Shown here piece by piece: positions 8,633 through 16,166 of a stretch of 46,730 nt of DNA (its first letter is position 1; the number at the start of each line of letters is the position of its first letter). The notes beneath the pieces were generated by a model that searched no databases, was not told the DNA's origin, and was given only the letters and a program-made list of their open reading frames with translations. This stretch comes from Syntrophaceae bacterium UBA2188 (GTDB lineage Bacteria > Desulfobacterota > BSN033 > UBA1163): NCBI GenBank assembly GCA_002327985.1, contig DCVM01000113.1, positions 1 through 46,730 of the forward strand, read 5' to 3'. Made by a program: the position numbers and the translations under genes.

Positions 8633-9343
8633 ATGAAAGTGGACAACTGGCAATGGGAGGGGGCAGAGATAGAAAAGAAATCTGGGGCAGGAAATAAAAG
8701 AATTGGGTTGTTCGGAGGAACCTTCAATCCCATCCATCTGGGACATCTCCGGGGTGCCGAGGAAATTCGGGAGGCCTTCCGTCTTGATGAGGTCATCTTC
8801 ATCGTTGCCTCCATCCCGCCCCATAAGGGGAAAGAAAAAGTCATCGAGGCGAAACACCGACTTAAAATGGTGAGTTTGGCCATCTCAGGCAATCTGCATT
8901 TTTCTACCAGTGACATTGAACTCTCCAGATCTGGGAATTCTTACTCCATTGATACCATCCGATTTTTTCGAGAGAGACATCCGAAGAGTCTTTTCTTCAT
9001 CCTGGGGAGGGACGCCTTTGTAGAAATTGAGACATGGAGGGAATTCCAAAAGCTCTTTTCCCTTTGCCACTTTATTGTGATGGCTCGACCAGGATCTCAA
9101 AAAAATAATTCGTCCTCATTTCTCCCGGAGGCCTTGAAACCCTACTTCCGATATGACTCCCAAGAGAAGGGTTGGATCCATCTCTCGGAATATAGGATCT
9201 ATTTCAAAGAAATCTCGTTTCTCGATATCTCTTCGACAAAAGTCAGGGAGTTGATTGAAAAGAGGGAATCTGTCAAGTATCTGGTTCCTGCTGAGGTGGA
9301 GGCTTATATCCATAAATATGGACTTTATCAAAAGAGTCCATAA
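8633..9343 (+). CDS. nadD: Nicotinate-nucleotide adenylyltransferase
   Basis: NadD adenylates nicotinate mononucleotide to deamido-NAD. The 236-aa protein has the nucleotidyltransferase signature GLFGGTFNPIHLGHL with the HxGH motif, and the C-terminal ISSTKVR motif (LDISSTKVRELI). The region before GLFGG is about 25 residues, longer than usual, and ATG 8633 has no clear ribosome site. A start at ATT 8702 or TTG 8708, after an AGGA, would give a more typical N-terminus, so the start is uncertain. The coding end contains a small hairpin (ATGGACT with AGTCCAT). Confidence 0.92.
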   Translation: MKVDNWQWEGAEIEKKSGAGNKRIGLFGGTFNPIHLGHLRGAEEIREAFRLDEVIFIVASIPPHKGKEKVIEAKHRLKMVSLAISGNLHFSTSDIELSRSGNSYSIDTIRFFRERHPKSLFFILGRDAFVEIETWREFQKLFSLCHFIVMARPGSQKNNSSSFLPEALKPYFRYDSQEKGWIHLSEYRIYFKEISFLDISSTKVRELIEKRESVKYLVPAEVEAYIHKYGLYQKSP

Positions 9344-9410
9344 CTTAAGGAAGGGTTGGGTGGGTCTAACGATCCCTTAAAAAATAATGTCTATTTTTGT
9401 TATTTTTTTA

Positions 9411-9438
9411 TTGTCATTCAAATTTTTTCTGGTATAAT
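9411..9438 (+). promoter_or_regulatory. Strong sigma-70 promoter for rsfS
   Basis: TTGTCA at 9411-9416 and a perfect TATAAT at 9433-9438 are 16 bp apart, in AT-rich DNA 30 bp before the rsfS start. This is the clearest housekeeping promoter in the window. It should let rsfS and the genes after it be transcribed apart from proBA-nadD. Confidence 0.72.
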
Positions 9439-9468
9439 GCTAAACTCAAAATTAACCCGTTGGAGGAT

Positions 9469-9834
9469 ATGGTCACCGATTCGAAATCAAAATCCTTGCT
9501 CTGTTTAGAAGCAGCGCTTGAAAAGAAGGCCCAAGACCCGGTTCTTCTGGAGTTAAAAGGAACGACTTCTTTTACTGATTATTTTCTCCTCTGCAGTGGT
9601 AAGTCGGATCGCCAGGTCCAGGCCATTGCCCAGGGGATCGAGGAAGCCCTTAAAAAGAAAGGGATTCGGCCTCTTGGCCAAGAAGGAATGACAGGAGGCA
9701 GGTGGATTCTGTTGGACTATGAGGATGTGGTGGTCCATATTTTTTTGGAACCGATGAGAAAGTTTTACGATTTGGAAGGGCTTTGGGTCGACGCACCACG
9801 AATAAATATCCAAAAAGGAGAAGGGATTGGCTAA
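9469..9834 (+). CDS. rsfS: Ribosomal silencing factor RsfS (Iojap/YbeB family)
   Basis: RsfS binds L14 on the 50S subunit and blocks subunit joining when nutrients are scarce. The 121-aa protein shows the Iojap core: LELKGTTSFTDYFLLCSGKSD, here residues about 25-46, then DRQVQAIAQGIEEALK, WILLDYEDVVVHIF and YDLEGLWVDAP. ATG 9469 has GGAGG only 2 bp upstream; TTG 9460 is an alternative. A longer frame from 9397 would start upstream of the promoter and is unlikely. The end overlaps the next gene by 8 bp. Confidence 0.93.
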   Translation: MVTDSKSKSLLCLEAALEKKAQDPVLLELKGTTSFTDYFLLCSGKSDRQVQAIAQGIEEALKKKGIRPLGQEGMTGGRWILLDYEDVVVHIFLEPMRKFYDLEGLWVDAPRINIQKGEGIG

Positions 9835-10246
9835 AGGAAAAGTGAGGGCACCGGTGAAAGCATCTGGGGATCAACAAAAATGGCCAGATAAACTGGATAA
9901 AAAGACGATAACCATGTTTAAGAAGATTCTTCTTAAAGAAAGGGAGCAGATCGTCGGAGAGGTCAAACAGATCGTTGAATCTTCGAAGGAAATGGGCCAA
10001 GATGGTACTCAGGATATTGGGGATGAGGCCGCCAATATTTATAACAAACAAGTCCTGCTCAGCTTAAACGAGAATGAGCGAATGAGACTTCAAGAAGTGG
10101 ATGAGTCTTTAGATCGCATTGAGAATGGGACCTATGGGATCTGCGAAGAGTGTGGGGAACCCATTGGTTTGAAAAGACTGGAAGTCCGGCCTGTGGCAAA
10201 ATATTGTGTCCCGTGTAAAACCAAACTGGAAAAAGGAAAGTTGTAA
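9827..10246 (+). CDS. DksA/TraR-family zinc-finger transcription factor
   Basis: The 139-aa protein has a helical N-terminal half containing the coiled-coil (MFKKILLKEREQIVGEV) and the segment DIGDEAANIYNKQ. A C4 zinc finger follows: CEEC, 17 residues, then CVPC. DksA-type proteins enter the RNA polymerase secondary channel and modify initiation at rRNA and amino-acid promoters together with ppGpp. Whether this one is ppGpp-dependent cannot be told here. The start is TTG 9827 behind AAGGAGAAGG, inside the rsfS end. Being next to obgE and rsfS makes a growth-control cluster. Confidence 0.9.
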   Translation: MAKGKVRAPVKASGDQQKWPDKLDKKTITMFKKILLKEREQIVGEVKQIVESSKEMGQDGTQDIGDEAANIYNKQVLLSLNENERMRLQEVDESLDRIENGTYGICEECGEPIGLKRLEVRPVAKYCVPCKTKLEKGKL

Positions 10247-10249
10247 ACC

Positions 10250-11614
10250 ATGTGGGTCAAGCTTTTATTAAGCTTTCTCTTTATTGTCATAGGGTTTTTC
10301 CTCTGGCTTTCATACCTCAACCCTTTGAATGTGGAATTTCGCTTTTTTGGAAAGACCTACGACACAGACCTCCCCATCCTCATGATCTCCTCTTTTGTAT
10401 TCGGTGCGATGCTGGTCTTTGTCGGCACATTGGCCCGGGATGCCAAACGAGCCATTGAAAGCTATCAGAAATCTCGAGAAAAAAGGAGAGAGGAATCCCT
10501 CAAGGAGGAATTAAATAAGGGGATGGAAGTTTTCCTCCAAGGGAATTTACCAAAGGCCAAAACCCATTTCATTGAGGTGTTAAAAAGGGACCCCACCCAG
10601 ATTGATCTCTATCTTCGTCTTTCAGAGATCGCCCTCCAGGAGGGCAATGATCAGGACGCCCTTCACTGGCTGGGCAGAGCAGAGCTGCTCGAGATGAAGA
10701 ACATAGACATCCTGATCCGTCAGGCAGAGGTACACCAGCGCATGAAGCGATTCGATGAAGCCATCCGGGCTTTGAAACGCGCTCTTGTTTTGGAGGAAGG
10801 GGATCTCAGAGCGCTGAAAAGTTTAAGGCAGATCTATCTGGACAGCAGAAGGTGGGAGGAAGCGATTCGTATCCAAAAGTCGGTTCTCAAGTTCACCAAT
10901 GGAAAACAGGCGGAAGAGGAGGAAACTCTTTTCTATTTGGGATTAAAATATGAACGTGCCAGAGAGCTGCTGGGCCGTGGGGGGGAACAAAATCTGGAGA
11001 ATGCCCTAAAAGAGGCCAAAGAAATTATTCGAGAACGAAAGACCTTTCAGCCAGGATTTGTATTGCTGGGCGATATCTATCTCCAGAAGGGAAGGTGGAC
11101 CGCCGCCGGGAATGTTTGGGGAAAGGGCTTCACCCGATTTAAATCCATCATTTTCATTCTTCGCCTGGAAGAACTTTATCTCGCCCGAGAAGATCCGAGC
11201 ACTCTCCTTCGCATCTATCAAAGGGCATTGAAGCATGATCCCGAAAATTGGGTGCTCGCCTTTTTTTATGCGAAACTTTGTTTGAGATTGGAAATGTTGG
11301 ATGAAGCACTTGAGGAGATCAACGAAATCAGTTTGAGAGTAAAGGATTGTCCGGCCCTTCACAGGCTTCTTGCAGAAATCTACCTCCACAAAAAAGACTT
11401 CAGTCGCGCAGCCCAGGAGTTTGAAAAGACTTTTGAATTGAGTGGGACGTCTTATCTTTCTTTCGTCTGCACTACCTGCGAAAGAGAATCAAAAAAATGG
11501 ATTGCCTACTGCCCTCAATGTCGTCAGTGGAGTACTTATACGATCAAGGAAGCCGAGAAAGCGATCTCCTTGACGTCTCCTCTCTTTCCTGAAAGGGCTC
11601 ACCCCCCTTTGTAA
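10250..11614 (+). CDS. LapA-LapB fusion: membrane-anchored TPR protein with rubredoxin-like zinc domain
   Basis: The 454-aa protein has two predicted membrane helices (about 4-19 and 41-62) with a LapA/DUF1049-type connecting segment (NPLNVEFRFFGKTYDTD). A basic linker follows, then roughly 85-400 of tetratricopeptide repeats. A C-terminal CxxC (Cys407, Cys410) and CxxC (Cys421, Cys424) form a rubredoxin-like site as in LapB (YciM). In E. coli LapA and LapB are separate, adjacent genes; LapB delivers LpxC to FtsH and sets lipopolysaccharide synthesis. Here both modules are in one chain. It starts 3 bp after the DksA-like gene. Confidence 0.85.
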   Translation: MWVKLLLSFLFIVIGFFLWLSYLNPLNVEFRFFGKTYDTDLPILMISSFVFGAMLVFVGTLARDAKRAIESYQKSREKRREESLKEELNKGMEVFLQGNLPKAKTHFIEVLKRDPTQIDLYLRLSEIALQEGNDQDALHWLGRAELLEMKNIDILIRQAEVHQRMKRFDEAIRALKRALVLEEGDLRALKSLRQIYLDSRRWEEAIRIQKSVLKFTNGKQAEEEETLFYLGLKYERARELLGRGGEQNLENALKEAKEIIRERKTFQPGFVLLGDIYLQKGRWTAAGNVWGKGFTRFKSIIFILRLEELYLAREDPSTLLRIYQRALKHDPENWVLAFFYAKLCLRLEMLDEALEEINEISLRVKDCPALHRLLAEIYLHKKDFSRAAQEFEKTFELSGTSYLSFVCTTCERESKKWIAYCPQCRQWSTYTIKEAEKAISLTSPLFPERAHPPL

Positions 11615-11703
11615 TGTTCACTCTTCCACTCAACCACGATGTCTATTCTTTCACCCCTGCTTTCGACAAGCAGGTGACAGGCAGGCATCGACGGAAATGA
11701 ATC

Positions 11704-12441
11704 ATGAAATTTCAGTCCACCCTCTTCCAGTTTTTTCTCCCACCACAATGTCCCTGTTGCGAAACATTTATGGAAGAGGGAGAAGAAGGATTTTGTTCGA
11801 ATTGTCTTTCGGAAATTCACTGGATTGAACCCCCCTTTTGTTCCATCTGTGGAATTCCCTTCATCTCGAAAGAGGTCGAAAACCATCCCTGTGGTACTTG
11901 TCTGACCCACAGAAAATATTTTACAATAGCAAGAGCTTTAGGGGCTTACGAAAGGTCTCTCCAGGAAGCCATCCACCGCTGGAAATATAAGGGAAAGGTC
12001 CACCTCACCTCTTATTTTACAAACTGGATGGCTGATGGGTTGATTCATTATTGGGGTCTTGAATCTCTTCAACTTCTGATTCCCGTTCCACTCCATCCCC
12101 AACGATTAAGAGAAAGAGGGTTTAATCAAGCTCTTCTCCTGGTAAGGGAATTAAGCCGCCGAACAGGCATTCCTTACGAGAAAAGGATCCTTCAAAAGAA
12201 GAAACCCACCGTTCCGCAGGTGAATCTCAGCGGTGCAGAAAGGGAAAAAGAATTAAGGGGGGCTTTCTTGGTTTCCAGACAAGAGGATCTGGAAGGAAAG
12301 GTCGTTCTTCTGGTCGATGATGTTTATACCACCGGGGCGACCGTCAACGAGTGTTCAAAGGTGCTGCTGCGGGGGGGAGCCAAACGGGTGGACGTTCTCA
12401 CCTTAGCCCATGCCCTCAAAACTTCATCGTTCGGAATTTAG
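11704..12441 (+). CDS. ComF-family phosphoribosyltransferase-like protein
   Basis: The 245-aa protein has the two-part ComF layout. The N-terminal double zinc ribbon is CPCC with CSNC, then CSIC with CGTC. The C-terminal type I phosphoribosyltransferase domain has IPVPLHPQRLRERGFNQ and the PRPP loop VVLLVDDVYTTGAT. ComF proteins act in DNA uptake in naturally competent bacteria, but many non-competent species keep a copy of unclear role, so I give no symbol. The ATG 11704 has a weak ribosome site. The stop lies 7 bp before the AsmA-like gene. Confidence 0.92.
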   Translation: MKFQSTLFQFFLPPQCPCCETFMEEGEEGFCSNCLSEIHWIEPPFCSICGIPFISKEVENHPCGTCLTHRKYFTIARALGAYERSLQEAIHRWKYKGKVHLTSYFTNWMADGLIHYWGLESLQLLIPVPLHPQRLRERGFNQALLLVRELSRRTGIPYEKRILQKKKPTVPQVNLSGAEREKELRGAFLVSRQEDLEGKVVLLVDDVYTTGATVNECSKVLLRGGAKRVDVLTLAHALKTSSFGI

Positions 12442-12448
12442 AGTAAAC

Positions 12449-15400
12449 ATGATGAGTCATCATAAAAAATGGTTCCTCCTCTGGATATTGATTCCGGTCT
12501 TGGCCGTCGCGGCCTTCCTTTTTTTATCGATCCATTATCTCCTCAACCCCAATATTTATCGGAGCATCCTTCAAAGGTCCTTGACGACCGCCCTGGGCAG
12601 GGAAGTTTCCATTGGGAAGGCAAAAATATATTGGGGGGATGGAGTAGGAATGGCCTTTGAAGATTTCCGGGTAAGGGATCGCTCTCTCACCTTCGATCTC
12701 CTTCATGCCCAGAGACTGATCTTAAAAGTCAAACTCGTCCCTCTTCTCAAAAGGGAAATCAAATGGAAACGAATCGTCGTCGATCGACCTATATTACGTC
12801 TCGTCAGGGATAAGAACGGTCAATTCAATATTTTTACCAACGGCCCTTTGACCGGTGAAGCCTTGAAAGATACGCAAAAAAAGATCTTCACGGGGCTCAC
12901 CTCTCTTTTTGGAGGTTCCTTGGCCTTTAGCGATGGAACGGTTTTCTTCTCCGATGAGAGCCTCGGTCCTTCACCCCTGAAAACAGAGATGGGTTCCTTC
13001 CACTTTGAGCTCCCGAAGGTTGCCTACCGGGAAGCCTTTCCATTTCGGATCACCGCGAGGCTCACCCATTCGAAACAAGAGGGCCATTTTTCCATCCAGG
13101 GAACCATTCAGAATATTTCTGAGGATCTGGATTTATCAAAGGGAAGAGTGAAAGCGGAGGCGAAGATCAAAGGTATCGATATCTCTCACTTCTGGCCCTA
13201 TCTCAAAACAATGCTTCCCATGAAAACGATTTCAGGGATCCTCGACGGGGAGGCTCAATATCAGGGAGATTTTCAGGGAACCTTCAAGACCTCTGTAAAA
13301 ATCAAATTTAAGGAATTCCTATTTGACTACCCTCAAGTTTTTTCATCAATCCTAACCCCGAAATGGGTGAACATCGATTTCGATGTGGACCGAGATTTTA
13401 AAAATCTCAACATCCCCCGGTTTTCTATCGAACTGCCAGAGCTTTGGGTCAAAGCGAAAGCAAGGATTTATGACATCGGGTCAGAAGACATGGGAATGGA
13501 GGCCGAGGCGCACAGTAGTCCCTTCGATATCGCGGAGGGAAAGAAATATATCCCTTTCCGTATCATCACCCCGAAGGTCTCGGAACCTCTTTCCCGAGCA
13601 GAAGGGAAGGGTTCTTTCCAGGTCATGTCCATCAGGCTTGCAGGGAAGATGCCCGAGATTGACCACTGTGATGACCTGATCAATGCCCATGTCCTTTCGA
13701 TCGAAGCAAAACTCAACGGGGCTGGACTGAAACTTCCTTGGAACTTTCCTCCTCTTGAAGATCTGAAAGGCCAGCTCCTCTTCCAAAAAGGTCATCTTTA
13801 TTTCAAGGGGGAGGAAGGAAGAATCTTTCATTCGACCCTGGAGCAATTCCAAGGCACGTTCTATGAACTTCTCCATGTTCCGACGCTTCAAATCGAATGT
13901 CAAGGCAAATTCGATTTGATGGATCTCCCCTCTCTCGCCAAGACTGAAGGATTCCCGGAAGAATTCAGCCGTGCGCTTTCATCCATTCACATCCTCTCAG
14001 GAAAGCCATCCTATTCCCTCTCTGCCAAAGGATTGCTAAAATCCCCTCTCCGTTTTCAACATCATGAGATTTTTCATGTTTCAAAAACCCGGTTCACCCA
14101 CCCGCTTATTCCTTTCCCAATCCAACTCGGAGAGGGACGAGTAGAACTGACTCACAAAGATCTTCAATGGTCAGAGACCAAGGTAGAGTTTGGAAATTCA
14201 TCTTTGAGGACAACTGGTTCTTTTAAACACGGAGAGAAGGACCAACCTTTCGAAATCATAGCCAAGGGAAGAATGGATTTGAAACATCTTTTCGCGCTCT
14301 TACAAACCCCTCTCTTCCCTGAAGAAGTCCGATCAAAAACAAATGGCTTCGAAGCCCTCTCGGGAACTACCCAGATTTCATTCAAAGGGAAGACGCTTCT
14401 GGGGGCTTCCGATTTCTCTTATGAAGGGGAGTTTTCCCCAAAAGAAGTTTCACTCCTCCAAAAGGGAAATGACATCCCCCTTGTTTTTAAAGAAGGGCGC
14501 ATTTCGTTTTCCAACCTCGGGATCGTCTTTGTCAAGACAAAGGTCCAGTCAGGCAGTTCCTTCCTGATACTGGACGGACTTCTTAAAGAGGGAAAAATCA
14601 GTCTTTCGTCACAGGGTTCCATCGATTTAAAGCAGGCGTTCTCGCTCATCAAATCACCCCTCTTTCCAGCTCCGATCCGATTGCAGTTGGAAGAGATTCA
14701 AGAACTTAATGGAACGGCCGAAGTACGTCTCAAATGGCTGGGCAAGACGGACCATTGGATCGACACTTTAAGGGAAGGGGAAATCCGATTGAAAGGGGTA
14801 ACCCTTCGACATCGGGAGATTCCGGTTCCTCTCAGCCATATGGAGGGTTCCTTTTCATTCACCCCCGAGGAGATTCGATTCAATGAAGTGAAGGGAAAGG
14901 TGGGAGATTCCCCCCTTACTGTTTCCGGTACCCTCTTACGAGGTTCGCCTTCGTCTCCTGCCTCTTCTCAAGGGGTCGGAAAAGGCTCGGGTTTGGCGGA
15001 ATCGAGCAGAAGGCTTTCCTTCCAGATCTCTTCTCCACAACTGGACCTCGACCCACTCTTTCCCAAAAAAGAAGAGGCCTCCCCAACCTCTTTTGGAAAG
15101 ATAAGAGGTTGGCTTGCAACTTGGTTGATTGAAGGGAAGATGGAGATCGAACAGGGAAACTTCCGCAGCCTCCGTTACCGGGAACTGAAGGCGGAGATGA
15201 AGACGATTGATGGGAAGCTCAATATCCGTCCCTTTCAATTTAAAGCAGATGGAGGGGACTTCTGGGGCGAAGGATGGGTCCAACCCACAGAGAGGGGGAT
15301 AAGATTTGAGATCAAACCCCGTCTCTCCAATATGGAAGCCAAGGCTTTTCTCCGAACTCTTTTTCAAAAAGGAGAGGAAGAGAGGGTAGCGTTGACAGGA

Positions 15401-15994
15401 AGAGTCCATATTGACAAAGTGGAGTTACGTGGAGAAGGAGAGAATTCTCAAGCAATGAAGGAATCTCTCAGCGGGAGTTTGAGGTTTGAAATCGAGGAGG
15501 GAGTGATCGAACGTTTCAATATTCTCTCCAAAATCTTTTCGATCCTTAATGTCACCCAATGGTTTAAAGGGAGACTTCCAGATTTAAAGACAAAGGGTCT
15601 TCCTTACCGCGACATGACCGCGACACTTCATGTCAAGGATGGCATTGCCTCCACGGATGACTTCCTGGTGGACAGTGATGCGATGAGGATTACTATTCTT
15701 GGAAAGGTCGACTTAGGGAAGAACGTGATGGATGCAAGAATTGGTATTCATCCGTTGGTCACCATTGATATGATATTAAGCAGTGTTCCCATTGCCGGCT
15801 ATATTCTCACGGGCAAGGATAAGGCCTTCGTCTCTTATTTCTACGAGGTGAAAGGGAATCTGAACGATCCAAAGATCGAGGCCATCCCTTTTAAAATCGT
15901 AGAAGAAAGGACCTGGGGAATCATTAAACGTTTACTTGAGACTCCCTTGAGACCCTTCCAAAAAAATTCCTCATCCCACAAAGAGAAGAAGTAG
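12449..15994 (+). CDS. Large AsmA-like inner-membrane/periplasmic protein
   Basis: The 1181-aa protein has one N-terminal membrane helix (WFLLWILIPVLAVAAFLFL) followed by an AsmA start (NPNIYRSILQRSLTTALGREV) and long beta-rich repeats. The C-terminal part resembles the AsmA C-terminal region (GVIERFNILSKIFSILNV, then MDARIGIHPLVTIDMIL and PIAGYILTGKDKAF). AsmA-like proteins form long hydrophobic grooves thought to carry phospholipids between the two membranes of Gram-negative cells. ATG 12449 is chosen over an in-frame ATG at 12410 inside comF, because translation from 12410 would add a non-membrane leader. Substrate unknown. Confidence 0.87.
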   Translation: MMSHHKKWFLLWILIPVLAVAAFLFLSIHYLLNPNIYRSILQRSLTTALGREVSIGKAKIYWGDGVGMAFEDFRVRDRSLTFDLLHAQRLILKVKLVPLLKREIKWKRIVVDRPILRLVRDKNGQFNIFTNGPLTGEALKDTQKKIFTGLTSLFGGSLAFSDGTVFFSDESLGPSPLKTEMGSFHFELPKVAYREAFPFRITARLTHSKQEGHFSIQGTIQNISEDLDLSKGRVKAEAKIKGIDISHFWPYLKTMLPMKTISGILDGEAQYQGDFQGTFKTSVKIKFKEFLFDYPQVFSSILTPKWVNIDFDVDRDFKNLNIPRFSIELPELWVKAKARIYDIGSEDMGMEAEAHSSPFDIAEGKKYIPFRIITPKVSEPLSRAEGKGSFQVMSIRLAGKMPEIDHCDDLINAHVLSIEAKLNGAGLKLPWNFPPLEDLKGQLLFQKGHLYFKGEEGRIFHSTLEQFQGTFYELLHVPTLQIECQGKFDLMDLPSLAKTEGFPEEFSRALSSIHILSGKPSYSLSAKGLLKSPLRFQHHEIFHVSKTRFTHPLIPFPIQLGEGRVELTHKDLQWSETKVEFGNSSLRTTGSFKHGEKDQPFEIIAKGRMDLKHLFALLQTPLFPEEVRSKTNGFEALSGTTQISFKGKTLLGASDFSYEGEFSPKEVSLLQKGNDIPLVFKEGRISFSNLGIVFVKTKVQSGSSFLILDGLLKEGKISLSSQGSIDLKQAFSLIKSPLFPAPIRLQLEEIQELNGTAEVRLKWLGKTDHWIDTLREGEIRLKGVTLRHREIPVPLSHMEGSFSFTPEEIRFNEVKGKVGDSPLTVSGTLLRGSPSSPASSQGVGKGSGLAESSRRLSFQISSPQLDLDPLFPKKEEASPTSFGKIRGWLATWLIEGKMEIEQGNFRSLRYRELKAEMKTIDGKLNIRPFQFKADGGDFWGEGWVQPTERGIRFEIKPRLSNMEAKAFLRTLFQKGEEERVALTGRVHIDKVELRGEGENSQAMKESLSGSLRFEIEEGVIERFNILSKIFSILNVTQWFKGRLPDLKTKGLPYRDMTATLHVKDGIASTDDFLVDSDAMRITILGKVDLGKNVMDARIGIHPLVTIDMILSSVPIAGYILTGKDKAFVSYFYEVKGNLNDPKIEAIPFKIVEERTWGIIKRLLETPLRPFQKNSSSHKEKK

Positions 15995-16063
15995 TTTAGA
16001 GTTTAGGGTTAGAGCTGAAAATATGAAGGGTAAATAATTCTTTTCACAAATTACGTTTTTTTC

Positions 16064-16118
16064 TTGACAAACTACAATATGTTGTTGTAGACATCTTTAG
16101 CTATACTAAATATAGCCT
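16064..16118 (+). promoter_or_regulatory. Two NrdR-like boxes overlapping the nrdD promoter
   Basis: Box 1 is centred on ACAATATGTTGT (16074-16085), a palindrome with one mismatch. Box 2 is centred on ACTAAATATAGC (16105-16116). Their centres are 31 bp apart, the spacing known for paired NrdR boxes. A perfect TTGACA lies at 16064-16069 and a TATACT at 16102-16107, so the boxes cover the promoter. NrdR represses ribonucleotide reductase genes in response to dATP/ATP. No nrdR gene is in the window. Confidence 0.6.
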
Positions 16119-16166
16119 ACCGAAAAATCTTTTAAATCCGCCCTAAATAAAATAAGGTGAGAAAAA

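Noticed and set aside
9345..9380. Possible terminator after nadD (TTAAGG with CCTTAA)
   Set aside because: Six-bp weak stem with a 24-nt loop; not convincing, although the A-rich tract and next promoter suggest a transcript boundary here.
12410..12448. Upstream ATG extension of the AsmA-like gene
   Set aside because: Would start inside the ComF-like gene and add a non-conserved leader before the membrane helix; ATG 12449 fits better.
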